Assembly (NCBI RefSeq): GCF_964656455.1
Contig: NC_135716.1
Coordinates: forward strand, 105,680,389-105,744,388
Direction: 5' to 3'
DNA length: 64,000 nt
DNA from: Halichoerus grypus
Lineage: Eukaryota; Chordata; Mammalia; Carnivora; Phocidae
Below are positions 24,294 through 35,060 of the stretch, piece after piece. Position numbers and translations under genes: made by a program. Within the stretch, counting starts at the first letter, position 1. Every line of letters starts with the position of its first letter. The notes below the pieces were generated by a model that was not told the origin of the DNA, ran no database searches, and worked only from the letters and a program-made list of their open reading frames with translations.

Positions 24294-25404
24294 AATGGTT
24301 GCTTTTCTTCCTTAAACAATATGGCTTCTCATATGTTAAGATTAGGTGCTGGAGTACAGGGACAGAAAACAAATATGAAAAAAGAAAACCTATTGAGCCC
24401 AGAAATAAGATATCCATTATTTCAACCATTCCCTTGCTGCTGTCCTCATCTTCAGTTGTTTGTCCTTCCATTGTTCCTGACTGATCAAATGCAAACACTG
24501 GATCAATCCAGATATTCCCCCTTTTTCCCACCTGGAATCTGAGTATTATAGCAGGAACCTTTATAATGTGTAGATTGGTGCCACTATAAATTGATAGTTT
24601 GCAACTGAAAATGCATATTCAGGACTGTGCAGTAATATTCTATTATTTTTTCTCTAGCTTTCTCTTCCACTGTACAGATTGGCTATTTCAAAAAAATTTT
24701 ATTCATTTCAAAACTTTCTAATTCCAGGTTTCACCCTTCACTCTAAGTAAGTAACTTCATCCTCAGCCTTGCAGAGAAAACAGAAACCATCACACAAGTT
24801 CTTCCTCAGCTTCCTTAAACCCCATATACAATTTGTCAGAACCCATGCTTCCCTGATGTTTGTGTTTACATTGGCAGAGGTACTTTCTCTTTCCTAAAGT
24901 TTTGGATGCTAGGCCTATCTGTTTCCTCAATGATTGTGTTTAATCGGTTTTCAGCTCTTTATTTAATTTCCTAACTTTTTTCTCGTTGCTATTGCAACGG
25001 CTGAAAAATATTTAAACACTTCATAACCTTTCATACCTTAAACAAGGAGGCAAACATTCACCCTACTATCTCCTTCACTACACCACTACTTCCCTTGTCC
25101 TCTTCAAAATCAAGCATTTTGAAAAAGAGAGATCTAGAATTGCTATTTCTAAGTCTTCCTTTAACCACTGACTTTTCTGCATGTTAAAATCTGCTTTAAA
25201 ATGAAACTGCTTTCACAAAGATTTTCATTGCTACCTTTTTGCTAAATCTAATGAATATCTTTTAGTTTTTATTTTACCTGATCTTTCTTTAGCATTTGAT
25301 CACCTCTTGCAATGTTTTTCCCTTGAATTTCTGAGATACCACATCTTCTATCTCATTCTTTCTCCCTCCATTGTGCCTATGACTCCGAGATCTATAGCTC
25401 CAAA
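24294..25404. other. unassigned non-coding sequence
   Basis: No gene or named repeat seen. Short overlapping frames at 24292-24542 on both strands have no domain. Confidence 0.45.
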
Positions 25405-25720
25405 CCACCTGCATTCATTTCTTATGGCCACTGTTGCAAATTACAAGCAAACTTGGTGGCTTAAAACAACAGAAATTTATTCTCTTACATTCCGGAGGCT
25501 AGAAGCCTGAAATTAAGTGTGGCAGAGGCATTACCTTCAGATGCCCTATGGGAGAATTTGTTCGTTTCTTTCAGCTTCTGATGGCTGTTGGCATTTCTTG
25601 GCATGATGATTAGTTTTTTGTGTCAACTTAGTTGACTATAATTTCCAGAGATTTAACCAAACACTAATCGAGGTGCTGCTGTGAAGGTATTTTGTGGATA
25701 TGGTTAACATCTACAATAAT
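25405..25720 (+). mobile_element. ancient dispersed repeat remnants, family unresolved
   Basis: The string ggtggcttaaaacaacagaa-atttattctcttacattccg followed by a gtgtcaacttagttgactat part is typical of common mammal-wide repeats. At least two different old elements may abut here. I cannot assign them to a family by eye. Confidence 0.45.
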
Positions 25721-25724
25721 GATT

Positions 25725-25870
25725 ATAAGTAAAGGGAATTATTATGCTAGTATTATATTATTGTTAATTAGAAAAATAGACTAATGTAAATGTTAAAGTA
25801 ACATTAAATTGTTAATGTGAATGAACCTTGAGTAGAAGGAAGGAAGAAGGAAGCTGAATTCCTAGGTGAC
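25725..25870 (+). repeat. 146-bp direct repeat, left copy (target duplication)
   Basis: Begins ataagtaaagggaattatta and ends ctgaattcctaggtgac. It matches 25976-26121 at 142 of 146 positions and lies immediately 5' of a short L1 tail. Confidence 0.95.
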
Positions 25871-25975
25871 GCAAACAATGAATCATGGAACAGTACATCA
25901 AAAACTAATGCTGTAATGTATGGTGATTGACATAACATAATAAAATAAATGAACAAATTGAAAAAATTGAAAAAA
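25871..25975 (+). mobile_element. very short LINE-1 3' tail insertion (105 bp)
   Basis: The sequence aatgaatcatggaacagtac-atcaaaaactaatgctgtaa is the sense form of the L1 3' terminus seen in reverse at 2085-2145 and 9610-9660. It ends in an A-rich tail (gaaaaaattgaaaaaa) that touches the right 146-bp copy. The 5' truncation point touches the left copy. This is the geometry of target-primed reverse transcription with an unusually long duplication. Confidence 0.9.
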
Positions 25976-26121
25976 ATAAGTAAAGGGAATTATTATGCTA
26001 GTATTATATTATTGTTAATTAGAAAAATAGACTAATGTAAATGTTAAAGTAACATTAAATTGTTAATGTAAATGAACCTTGAGAAGAAGGAAAGAAGAAA
26101 GAAGCTGAATTCCTAGGTGAC
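25976..26121 (+). repeat. 146-bp direct repeat, right copy (target duplication)
   Basis: Second copy of 25725-25870, starting directly after the L1 A-rich tail. Four substitutions separate the copies, three of them G/A. Confidence 0.95.
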
Positions 26122-26534
26122 ACTGGTTTTCCTGGAGTTCACCACTACCTCACTATCTTCCAGTCTCCTCTCTGCCCTGAGGCTGTTCTCCAGCCTAGCT
26201 CATTAATGTGCTCTCCAAAAACTGTAGAGGGCCAGGACAAGCAAGATCTGTACCTTGAAATCAATAAATTCTGCTTAGGGAAATTATAAGAGGGTCAAAT
26301 AAATGGAGAGGTGTACCATCTTCGTAAATAATATTCATGCTAATATAATCCCAATAAAAATTCTAGTAGTTTTTGTATTAACTGAAAAATTGATTTTGAA
26401 ATTTACCAAAAAAACCAGCAATGGATACAAACCAATACAATCTTGAAGGAGTAAAATAAAGTTGGGAAACTACCAACAATTAAAGATGCAGCTAATAAGA
26501 CAATATAGTATAAGGACAGGATGAACAAAGAGAT

Positions 26535-26738
26535 GGGGCACCTGGGTGGCTCAGTCAGTTGGACGGCTGCCTTTGGCTTAGGTCATGATCCCATTAGTCC
26601 TGGGATCGAGCCCCACGTCGGGCTCCTTCCTCAGCAGGGAGCCTGCTTCTTCTTCTCCCTCTACTTGCCACTCCAACTGCTTGTGCTCTCCCTCTTTTTA
26701 TCTCTGTCAAATAAAGAAATAAAATCTTTAAAAAAAAA
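26535..26738 (+). mobile_element. SINEC-type SINE
   Basis: Head ggggcacctgggtggctcag, then ggtcatgatcccattagtcc, and tail caaataaagaaataaaatct plus A run. Only a weak flanking repeat is visible (aaagagat/aaaaagat). It lies inside the older L1. Confidence 0.93.
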
Positions 26739-27267
26739 GATCAATGGAACAGAATAGAGGATCCATTTGTAGACTGACATGTATCTGGTTATTTGGTTTA
26801 AAACAAAAGCATCAATACATTCAGTGATGGTATTACAAAAGGGTGATCTTTTCTATAAGTAGTGCTAAGTCAGTTGGATATTTATATGGGTAAAAAAAGA
26901 ACTATACTTCACATACCACACTTCAAAATTAATTTGAGATGGATTGTGCACCTAAATGTAAAAGGTAAAACTTCCATTCTTCAAAAACCTCCGTTAGAGG
27001 GAAACATGTCACAGAATGGAAGGAAATATTTGCAACATATATATCTGACAAATTTCCAGAACATATAAAGAACTCCCTTAAATCAATAAGAAAAGACAAT
27101 TCAAATTTTACAAGTATCTTAAACAGGCATTTTGCAAAGGAGGACATCCAAATAATAATTATATGAAAAGGTGATCGATAACATTACTCATCATGGAAAT
27201 GCAAATTAAAATAACCATATGATATTCTTCCCTCCACCAAATATCTGAAATTAAAAATACCAGCTGT

Positions 27268-27833
27268 TGCAGGAATTCTCTGCTTTTAGTGCCTGCAGTT
27301 CTTGGTCACACCACTTCGTAGAATGAAGATGTAGACCAGGCAGAAAGTGGTGGGCAGTAAAGCAAAGTTTATGGAGTAATAGTATAAAGCTCCCAGAGAG
27401 GGAGGGGCACCAGAGAGGATTGACCCCAGAGTTTCTAAGTTTAGGGGTTTTTACGAGCTCTTTTACGGAACTATCTTAAGCAGTGAGGGTCGTGCTGAGT
27501 TGTGCCAATCAGCGCTTTGGTCTTGTATCTCTGTCTACCTATTAGGTTAATGTCCATATGCTGACGGTCTTTTTTTGCTGACATCTGGGGGCTTAGATCT
27601 TAACTGTCCCTTGCCCATGATATTGACAAATGCTTTTGGTTAATTGCCTTATTTTAGGACATTTTGCAGAAATCATTTCTGCAAAGGCTGCAATGTCAGT
27701 GCAGTCCTGTGCAAGCTGCAAAACAGGATGTCAAAGCTGTTTTATTTTAGCTGTTCTGACTTCATATTTTCTTTTTGGGGATCCTGGCCCTGACTACCTC
27801 ACTGTACAGCCCACTCCTAACACAACCATACCA
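27268..27833 (-). mobile_element. solo LTR of an endogenous retrovirus, antisense
   Basis: A 566-bp insert splits the L1 copy. Read on the minus strand it begins TGGTATGG and ends CCTGCA, the TG...CA ends of an LTR. Flanks gctgt (27263-27267) and actgt (27834-27838) are a likely 5-bp target duplication with one mismatch. On the minus strand an ATAAA-type poly(A) signal (cataaa, complement of 27368-27373) lies about 100 bp before the 3' end, as expected for the R region. A CCAAT box sequence reads on the plus strand at 27505-27509. No internal viral genes are present, so it is a recombined solo LTR. Family name not determined. Confidence 0.75.
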
Positions 27834-28010
27834 ACTGTTGATGAGGATAACAGATAGCTGGAATTCTCATATTTTACTGGTGGGAATATAAAATGATGTA
27901 ACTCCTTTGAAATATTGGCTGTTTTTGCTAAATCTAAACATAAGCCTCTCCTATGACCCAGCAGTTCAACTCCTGGGTATAGACTTAAAAGAGAAATGAG
28001 TCAGTACTTT

Positions 28011-28013
<3 letters not shown>

Positions 28014-28051
<38 letters not shown>
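28014..28051. repeat. (CA)n microsatellite
   Basis: About 19 CA units inside the 3' part of the old L1. Confidence 0.95.
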
Positions 28052-28054
<3 letters not shown>

Positions 28055-28462
28055 CACAAAATAAGGACAAAAATGTTTCCAGAAAAAAGAATGTTTCAAG
28101 CAACTTTATTCGTAGTAGCTAAAAATTGGAAACTACCCAAATGTCCATTGATAGAAGACTGGATAAATAAATTGTGATGAGTTCATATAATGGAATTCTA
28201 CCCAGCAGTAAAAAAGAATGAACTAATGGTACATGAAACACTATGGATAAATCTCACAGACCTTACGTTGAATGAAAAAGGTCAGCTATAGAAGAGTATA
28301 TATTATATAATTCCATTTATATGAACTTTAAGAACAGGCAAAACACATCAATGGTGATAGTAGTCAAAATAGTATTTACTTCTGGAAGCTAAGGATAGGT
28401 TGGGCAGAAGCAAAATAAGAACCTTAATTTGTATCTTGTTCTAAAGTGCTACCTTCATGGAA

Positions 28463-28464
<2 letters not shown>

Positions 28465-28514
<50 letters not shown>

Positions 28515-28540
28515 TTATATATATTATAGTATATATTTTC
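28465..28540. repeat. (AT)n microsatellite
   Basis: About 21 pure AT units followed by imperfect ataatatatattat repeats. Self-complementary and cruciform-prone. It lies just 5' of the next SINE insertion. Confidence 0.95.
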
Positions 28541-28569
28541 TCTCTATATATACATTTATCAAGCTTTTC

Positions 28570-28771
28570 TTTTTTTTTTTTTTAAGATTTTATTTATTTA
28601 TTTGACAGAGAGAGACACAGCGAGAGAGGGAACACTAGCAGGGGGAGTGGGAGAGGGAGAGCCAGGCTTCCCGCTGAGCAGGGAGCCCGATGTGGGGCTC
28701 AATCCCAGGACCCTGGGATCATGACCTGAGCCGAAGGCAGACGCTTAACGACTGAGCCACCCAGGCGCCCC
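28570..28771 (-). mobile_element. SINEC-type SINE, antisense, 14-bp TSD
   Basis: Near-consensus copy with head gccacccaggcgcccc. TSD ttatcaagcttttc at 28556-28569 and 28772-28785 is exact. Low divergence suggests a recent insertion. Confidence 0.96.
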
Positions 28772-28785
28772 TTATCAAGCTTTTC

Positions 28786-29377
28786 ATACGTGTTTTGTCA
28801 GTGTCATGCTATAAAGCATTCACATGTTTTATCTATGTTATTATGTTATGGCTTGATTAAAAATGTAAATAGAAAAAACGAACAAACCAAAAAAAAGTAT
28901 AAAAAATACTCAAGGTAATCTTACATGAAATCAAATTCAGGATCCCAACTGTATTATGGTATAATTCCTGGGGTGTAGGAGAAAATGCTACAAAGTTCAA
29001 ATAAAAGTGGTTATTCCTTCATCAAAAAAATGTCTTTTTGGTCCAAGGTGTCTATTTTGAGAGTGGCCTTTGTGAAATAATACATTTGTTTTGATTGACC
29101 ATTAAGAAGCAGTATTTGCCAGTAGGAAGTCAGGCAACATGCTTTTTGGTCTTTGTTTCATTTTAGAAGTTGATGGAAGAGTGATCTGTTTGTTAATTAA
29201 CAGGCATTGTAAGCAGTCACCTCTTCTGATAAGACTTAAATGTAGACCTTAAGAAGCTCACATTTGGATGCATATGTAACTCACCTCAGGGAAAGGCAAA
29301 TATGCTTGAATAAACCAATTAAGATTCACATTTGGTGGGGGGAAAATTGGTAAGTAGGTACAAAAATGGACAAGTTT
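28786..29377. other. unassigned non-coding sequence
   Basis: No gene or named repeat seen. Confidence 0.45.
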
Positions 29378-29575
29378 TAGACTTGGATTTGGAATCAGAA
29401 GACCTTGTTTAAGCTCCAGATCTAATTCATAGTAGGCGTGTGGTTTTCAGGAAAGTACTTCGTCACTAATTTCTTACACATTTAAAAATCTTGTGGGGAT
29501 AAAAATCAGACAAAGTAAGATAAAGATATTTTTGAACTGCAAAGTACTGTGTAGATATTAAATTATTATAACAAT
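29378..29575 (+). mobile_element. MIR SINE, diverged
   Basis: Sense MIR frame: gacttggatttggaatcaga-agacc, then gtgtggttttcaggaaagta where MIR has gtgaccttgggcaagtca, then tcttgtggggataaaaat. It holds the left arm of an inverted copy pair (29445-29480). Confidence 0.6.
29445..29480 (+). repeat. 36-bp inverted repeat, left arm (likely source)
   Basis: Reverse complement matches 30652-30687 at 35 of 36 positions, including 30 consecutive identical bases. This arm is in register with the surrounding MIR and so is probably the original. Confidence 0.9.
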
Positions 29576-32289
29576 GATTTTTTTAAATGATGATATACTG
29601 TAGAGACTTCAACTCAGCACACGTCAGCTGTTTTATATGCTTATTCCTACGCGTGCCATGTTCCTAGACCCCTTAAGACAAGCCTCCTTTGAGAAGTGCC
29701 CTCCCTCCTCTACCAATGTGATTTCAGGGAGAGTTGGCATATTCTTACCTTCCCTTGCCCCAGTAACAACAGGTGATTGGTCCAGTCCTTGGAAAGGGAC
29801 CCAAATTGGACAAACAGAATCTTCCCTAAGAATTTGCAAACTGGACTGAGAAAAAGACTTAGTCCTTTGATGGTAGAAATATACAAATGTAAAATATAAC
29901 AACCACATTTCCTATCCAGAAGTAACCAGTCTGTGGTGCTAGAATACATTTGGCCAACAAAGAAAAACAGAGACCACAGCTGGAGCAAGGGACAAAAGGA
30001 AAGAGAACAACAAAGTCAGAGAGCATGAGAGCAGGAACAATTTCCATTGACAAAGTTTATGTCCCATGTCCATTGCGGCATCTGGGTTGGGAATGTCTCC
30101 TTGTTCAGGCCCAGTTCCATATCTGCTGTTGGGCCAGGATGGGGGCAGCCTCATTCACTCCTAGATAAGAATGAAGTAAGTATGGTTAACCAAAGGCAGA
30201 AAGAAACACATGCCAGCTACTGTGGATTTAGTACTGGGGAGGACATTTAACTGCTTTGGTCTCAATTTGCCCATGCAAAAAGGGGATATGAGCAATGATG
30301 GTGTCTATTCACAAGTGAGCTGGATCAAAGAGCAGCTTCCTATTTCTCCTATCCATTTTTGTAGGATTTTAATGATGGTTAAAATGCATAAAGCCAGGAA
30401 TAGTGCCATGGAGCCTGCATTTCATACCTGTAAAAGTGTGGATTACTGGAACTGAAAGAGTCCATGAGGAGGCATCTAATCCATCCTTTGGATTTCAGAT
30501 GAGGTTATACTTGTACATTTCTAAAGGGAAGAAGTATATGTTTATAATTTTCATGGAATTATATTCTATGGTAACCCTTGGTAATATATTACCACCTCGA
30601 TTTCATCCTCAGGAATCTCAGAGAATGCCTTAAATTCAACTAAGTCTTTCATGTGTAAGAAATTAGTGACGAAGTACTTTCATGAAAGAACGTAGAAGCT
30701 CAGGTTCTGTTGGTATCTTTATTCTATATTAATAATTATTTTAAGGAGCAAAGGAGCCGGTCTTCACTCTGTTTCAAATGCCATGTATACTCCTGAAAAG
30801 TCATGAAGTCATAAAATCCTTCATCAATATTTGTTCTTCATTTACCAAGCTCCTGTTCTGCTAAACTTCCTTTATAGGTTTCACTTTTTAACCCTTTAAA
30901 GATTTTCTTTGAACCCTTCAGGAATTCTGAACAATCCCCTTCAGGTCAGAGGGAACATGAGCCCTGCAGAGTTTCTCACTGATGACTAAAAATCCTAGAA
31001 ATGTTTTCAGAAGAGGAAGAGGCGCACAGGGCCCAGAGGTAAGGTTATTTCAGGATTCTGAGGGAGTCCCAACACTTTCCAGACCATCTGGTCAAAACCT
31101 AATTGCTAATGGAATGAACAGATTTTTTTCATCCACAAATACAGCCTAAATGGGAATTAAGCCAGGATTTTTGAGAATGCCTGGCACAAAAAAGCTGTTG
31201 TCAAAGAAAGTTAAAGAGGATAGTGATAATGTCAGTGTATTAAATTGCATAAAATACATATTTTTGTTTGCTAATGGAGGAGAGAGGTGGACCTCCTTAT
31301 GCGAAGCATTTTCAAATCTATTCCCTTCCCCCTATAATTCAGCTGCACTAATTAGAATCAATTTAATTTCTTTAATCCCTTCTAAAAAATGAATACCAGC
31401 CAAAACTCCGATATTTTTTTCTTGCTGACAAAATGATACTGTAGCTTTAATTGTGCATGCAACTGAAAAGGTTGTCATGGAGATGGGAATCTGTGATGGA
31501 GCTGCTCCACTTCCCTGGCCTTGTTCTGAGCCTGAAGTGGAAGGTTCTATTGTTAAAAGAGCAGAATTTCAACCTCTGCCAAAAAAACCCGTGTTTACAT
31601 TTTTAAATGTAATTTTGTTCACGTTGTTATCTTCCATTTCATAAAAACAGTAAGAGTGCTCAAAATGGCAATATTGAGAATGTTTTAGAATGTTCTGTTT
31701 GTGATGGCTGGGCAGCCCAGGCAAGGTCCAACAGGCTCTGCTGTTCAGCGCGTTTCCTGCCATAGTTTGGAAACGTTTGCCACCTAGTGGCGGTAGCTGA
31801 GAAATGCTGAATGATATGGTCAACATTATAACGTTTTTGATATTAGGCAGCCTAAAGAAAAGAGAGTCACTATCTCCATAACTGACTCTTCAGATAAATC
31901 ATTATTTAATAGATTTACGGCTGCTGTTTACAGCTTGTGCCTCTCTCCAAGCGATTGCTTAGAACGCGTTTAAGGCTCAACTCAAAAGGCCATTACTCAC
32001 CGCAGTCGGCCAATTCCTTCCTTCCCGTTCCTCCTCAATCAAAATTAATTGCTCCTTCTATTGCTCTCCCCTAAGTAGTTCGTTCTTACGGATTACGTTA
32101 TATTATATCTAGGGGTGCATGTATGTCCATCTTCTGCCAGATTAAGTAGTTCCTTGAGAGAAGACTGTTTTACCACTTTGTGATTTCTCGGTACCTATGG
32201 CATTAGCGGGGATGTAGTAGGTTCTCAGTAAGTATTTACTGAATTAACTGTCTGCCTTCTACCTTTCAGCCTCCTCTTGAACCGTACTC
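29576..32289. other. non-coding sequence with unnamed old repeats
   Basis: About 29620-30130 (ggtgattggtccagtccttg, ccaaattggacaaacag) has the look of a dispersed mammalian repeat that I cannot name. Several overlapping frames there carry no domain. The stretch 31780-32095 is repeat-free with more CpG than its surroundings. No gene is supported. Confidence 0.4.
30652..30687 (-). repeat. 36-bp inverted repeat, right arm (likely acceptor)
   Basis: Inverted copy of 29445-29480 lying 1.2 kb away in sequence with no MIR context. No tail or TSD visible. Confidence 0.9.
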
Positions 32290-32645
32290 CTCTTTGCTCT
32301 CTTTATTCCATTGACCTTCTATTAGTTCCTCCTCAGCAGCATGGTGTCTCCCATGACATGGCCTTGGCATATGTGGTTTCCTCTTCCTGGAATAATGTTC
32401 CTCCCTCCTTTGCCCACGTGGTTGAAGCTACTCATCATTTAGCTCTTGGTTCAGAAGGAAGCTTTCCCTGAGTCCCTGATCAGGGGATTCTCTTCATGAT
32501 GCATCCCCACTGTATAATATATTCTTAGAGCTTTTCACAGTTGTGATTTTATATTATCTGGGCAACTGTTTAACTCATGTCTGCTTCCCCCAGTAGTATG
32601 GAAGACTTTTAAAGGTTGTAACCACTCTGGTATCTCTAGTGCTGA
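32290..32645 (+). mobile_element. L2 LINE 3' remnant
   Basis: Sense L2 features: tggtttcctcttcctggaat, tcatttagctcttggttcag, gaagctttccctgagtccct, and gcttcccccagtagtatgga. Ancient; a 64-residue frame inside is not a gene. Confidence 0.65.
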
Positions 32646-32708
32646 AAAGAATATCTGGCTTAATTATTAATTATAATTAAGTTAAATATTTGCTCATGAT
32701 TACATTTT

Positions 32709-33174
32709 AATATTTATTTTCATTGAGATATAACTGACATACAGCATTGTATAAGTTTAAGGTGTACAACGTGTTGATTTGATACATTTATATATCACAA
32801 TATGACTACCTCTTTAGCAGGAGCTAACATCTCTATCAGATCACATAATTTTCATTTATTTTTTGTTGTGGAAACATTGAAGATCTAGTCTCTTAGCAAC
32901 TTTGAAGTTTATAATACAACATTGTTATCTATAACCACTATGCTGTGTATTAGATCTCCAGGACTTACTTATCTACTGGTTTCAAGTTTGTACCCTTAGA
33001 AAACATCTTCTCAATCTTGCCTTCTTACCCCTGTGGCCCAGCCCCTGACAACCATGGTTCTACTCTCTGCTTTTACAGATGCAGCTTTCGTGATTCTACA
33101 TAAAAGTCATATACAATATTTGTCTTTCTCTGTCTGACTTATCTCACTTAGCATAATGCCCTCAAGTTCTATCC
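32709..33174 (-). mobile_element. LINE-1 3' end, antisense, 14-bp TSD
   Basis: Antisense L1 3' UTR of an older type: cattgagatataactgacat, gtttaaggtgtacaacgtgt, gtctgacttatctcacttag, cataatgccctcaagttct. TSD catgattacatttt at 32695-32708 and 33175-33188 is exact. 5'-truncated within the 3' UTR or ORF2 end. Confidence 0.92.
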
Positions 33175-33342
33175 CATGATTACATTTTTTGAAATGTTAC
33201 ACAAAAATAATTCTAAAAGAAGAGTTGTAAAGTCAACTTGAAAATTTTTAACCTTGCTGAAAAAAGTGAAAAATTTGACCAAATTTACTTGAAAGGAACA
33301 ATCCTCATCTGAATACTTGTTATTGTAAGAAGAAAAAATAAA

Positions 33343-33353
33343 CTATCTCTCTA

Positions 33354-33401
<48 letters not shown>

Positions 33402-33493
33402 ATCTGTCTATCTATCTTTTATCTATCATCTATCATCTCTCCATCCTTATCTATCTATCTTCTATCTATCATCTATCTATCATCTCTCCATCC

Positions 33494-33536
<43 letters not shown>

Positions 33537-33611
33537 CTATCTATCATCTATCATCTCTCCATCCTTATCTATCTATCTTCTATCTATCATCTATCTATCA
33601 TCTCTCCATCC

Positions 33612-33655
<44 letters not shown>

Positions 33656-33673
33656 ATCATCTATCTATTTATC
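33343..33673. repeat. (TCTA)n array with higher-order 118-bp repeat
   Basis: A 330-bp tetranucleotide array. After a pure ATCT run, a composite block starting at 33421 (containing catctctccatccttatc twice) is repeated with offset 118 at 33539. The array therefore grew by duplication of a large block as well as by slippage. Confidence 0.95.
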
Positions 33674-33759
33674 ATCTTCACAGCACTCAGGTATGTTTCT
33701 TGGTGAGGTTTTCACAGGCTCCCTTCAGTCAGTAAATTCACAAACATGAGGTGTGTAGG

Positions 33760-33933
33760 AAGTACTATAGCAAAAAGAACACAGGCTTTGGAGTCAGGTC
33801 CAGTTTTGAATTGCTTGGCTGTTTCCACGCCATGAGATCTTGGTGATGTAGCCTCTAAGAATTTCAATGTACTCATCTATAAGATGGGATTAACAAAAAC
33901 TGTTTACAGGACAGTTGCAGAGATTAGCATATA
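33760..33933 (+). mobile_element. MIR SINE
   Basis: Sense MIR: agaacacaggctttggagtc, cttggtgatgtagcctctaa, tactcatctataagatggga, acagttgcagagattagca. Ends at the TSD of the following SINE. Confidence 0.7.
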
Positions 33934-33943
33934 CTTATTTTTT

Positions 33944-34182
33944 TTAGATTTTAATTAATTAATTAATTATGTTATTTATTTATTTAATATTTATATATTT
34001 ATTTATTTAATATTCACAGAGAGAGAGATAGCGAGAGCAGGAACACAAGCAGGGGGAGTGGGAGAGGAAGAAGCAGGCTTCCCGCTGAGCAGGGAGCCCG
34101 ATGTGGGGCTCGATCCCAGGACCCTGGGACCATGACCTGAGCTGAAGGCAGACACCTAAAGACTGAGCCACCCGGGCGCCCC
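33944..34182 (-). mobile_element. SINEC-type SINE, antisense
   Basis: Tail side is an extended (TTAA)n/(TTTA)n tract before cacagagagagagatagcg, and the head reads gccacccgggcgcccc. Flanks agcatatacttatttttt and agcatatctttatttttt (34183-34200) form an 18-bp TSD with two mismatches. Confidence 0.93.
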
Positions 34183-34629
34183 AGCATATCTTTATTTTTT
34201 AATCATCCTTGTTAATCCTTGCTAACGAAGTTAAGTACATACTGTGTGGTAGGAAAGCAAAAATAAGTAAGATATTGTCCTGGAACTCAAGTAGCTTCAT
34301 GGCAGAGTTCAAGATATACATCGATGATAAGAGCAAAGGGTAAGAGTACTTCATATCAGTAATCACAGAGGGAGGGAGCAAGAGGAAGAACAGGATAATT
34401 CAGGAGCATGGGTAAGGCTGGCAGTGTGGGTTAGCATGGGGCTAAGTCCCCTGGTGCTGGCAATGGGGGACTGGGATGGGGGGTGAAATTGCCAATTTTC
34501 TTTTACAGTAGAGGCATATTGGTTAGTTACGCATATTGGTTAACTAGCACACTGGTTGAGCCACTAGCGATGCAATTTGGGGCATGCCATTTAATCTGTG
34601 TCCCTGTTTTGTTGTCTGTAATAATTATA

Positions 34630-35060
34630 GTAGTAATGAAAATTTACAAGGCACTCACTGTGTGCCAGGAGTTCTTCTAAATGCTTTACTTGTCAGGACT
34701 CCTGGGTGGCTCAGTCTGTTGGGTAACCGTCTCTTGGTTTCGACTCAGGTCATGATCTCAGGGTTCTGGGATCAGACTCCATGCCTAGCAGGGAGTCTGC
34801 TTGAAGATCCTCTCCCTCCACCCCTCCCCCCACCCTCTCAAATAAATAAATCTTTAAAATAAATAAATAAATGCTTTATTTGTCTTAACTCTTTTAATGC
34901 TTATAACAACCTCAGCTTACAGAAGAGGAACTGAGGCCAGATAGAGTTAAGTAACGAATATCTTGCCCAAGGTCACAGGAATAATAAAAATGGCAGAGCT
35001 GAGACTCAAATCTAGGTACTCCAATTCCAGAAGTCCATGCTTATCATAATTGACTGTGCA
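34630..35060 (-). mobile_element. MIR SINE, antisense, split by a SINEC
   Basis: Left piece ggcactcactgtgtgccagg; right piece resumes ctcttttaatgcttataaca, cagaagaggaactgaggcca, tgcccaaggtcacaggaat, tggcagagctgagactcaaa. The nested SINEC at 34695-34868 separates them. Confidence 0.75.
34695..34868 (+). mobile_element. SINEC-type SINE, diverged, 16-bp TSD
   Basis: Head actcctgggtggctcagtct; body ggtcatgatctcagggttct; short CT-rich part; (AAAT)n tail. TSD aaatgctttacttgtc (34679-34694) / aaatgctttatttgtc (34869-34884), one mismatch. Confidence 0.92.

Larger units (their letters stand above)
26255..28445 (+). mobile_element. ancient LINE-1 ORF2 to 3' region, interrupted by a SINE and an LTR
   Basis: Sense L1 pieces in order: atcccaataaaaattctagt and ggaacagaatagaggatcca (ORF2 middle), catggaaatgcaaattaaaa (ORF2 C-terminal), resuming after the LTR with tgatgaggataacagatagc, tatgacccagcagttcaact and aaatgtccattgatagaaga, then a 3' UTR-like end. 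Nested inside are the SINE at 26535-26738, the solo LTR at 27268-27833 and a (CA)n run. Reading frames are destroyed throughout. It is older than the two nested insertions. Confidence 0.85.

Noticed and set aside
33343..33673. CRISPR-like array of regular repeats
   Set aside because: The repeats are a TCTA microsatellite with no unique spacers, and the genome is mammalian.
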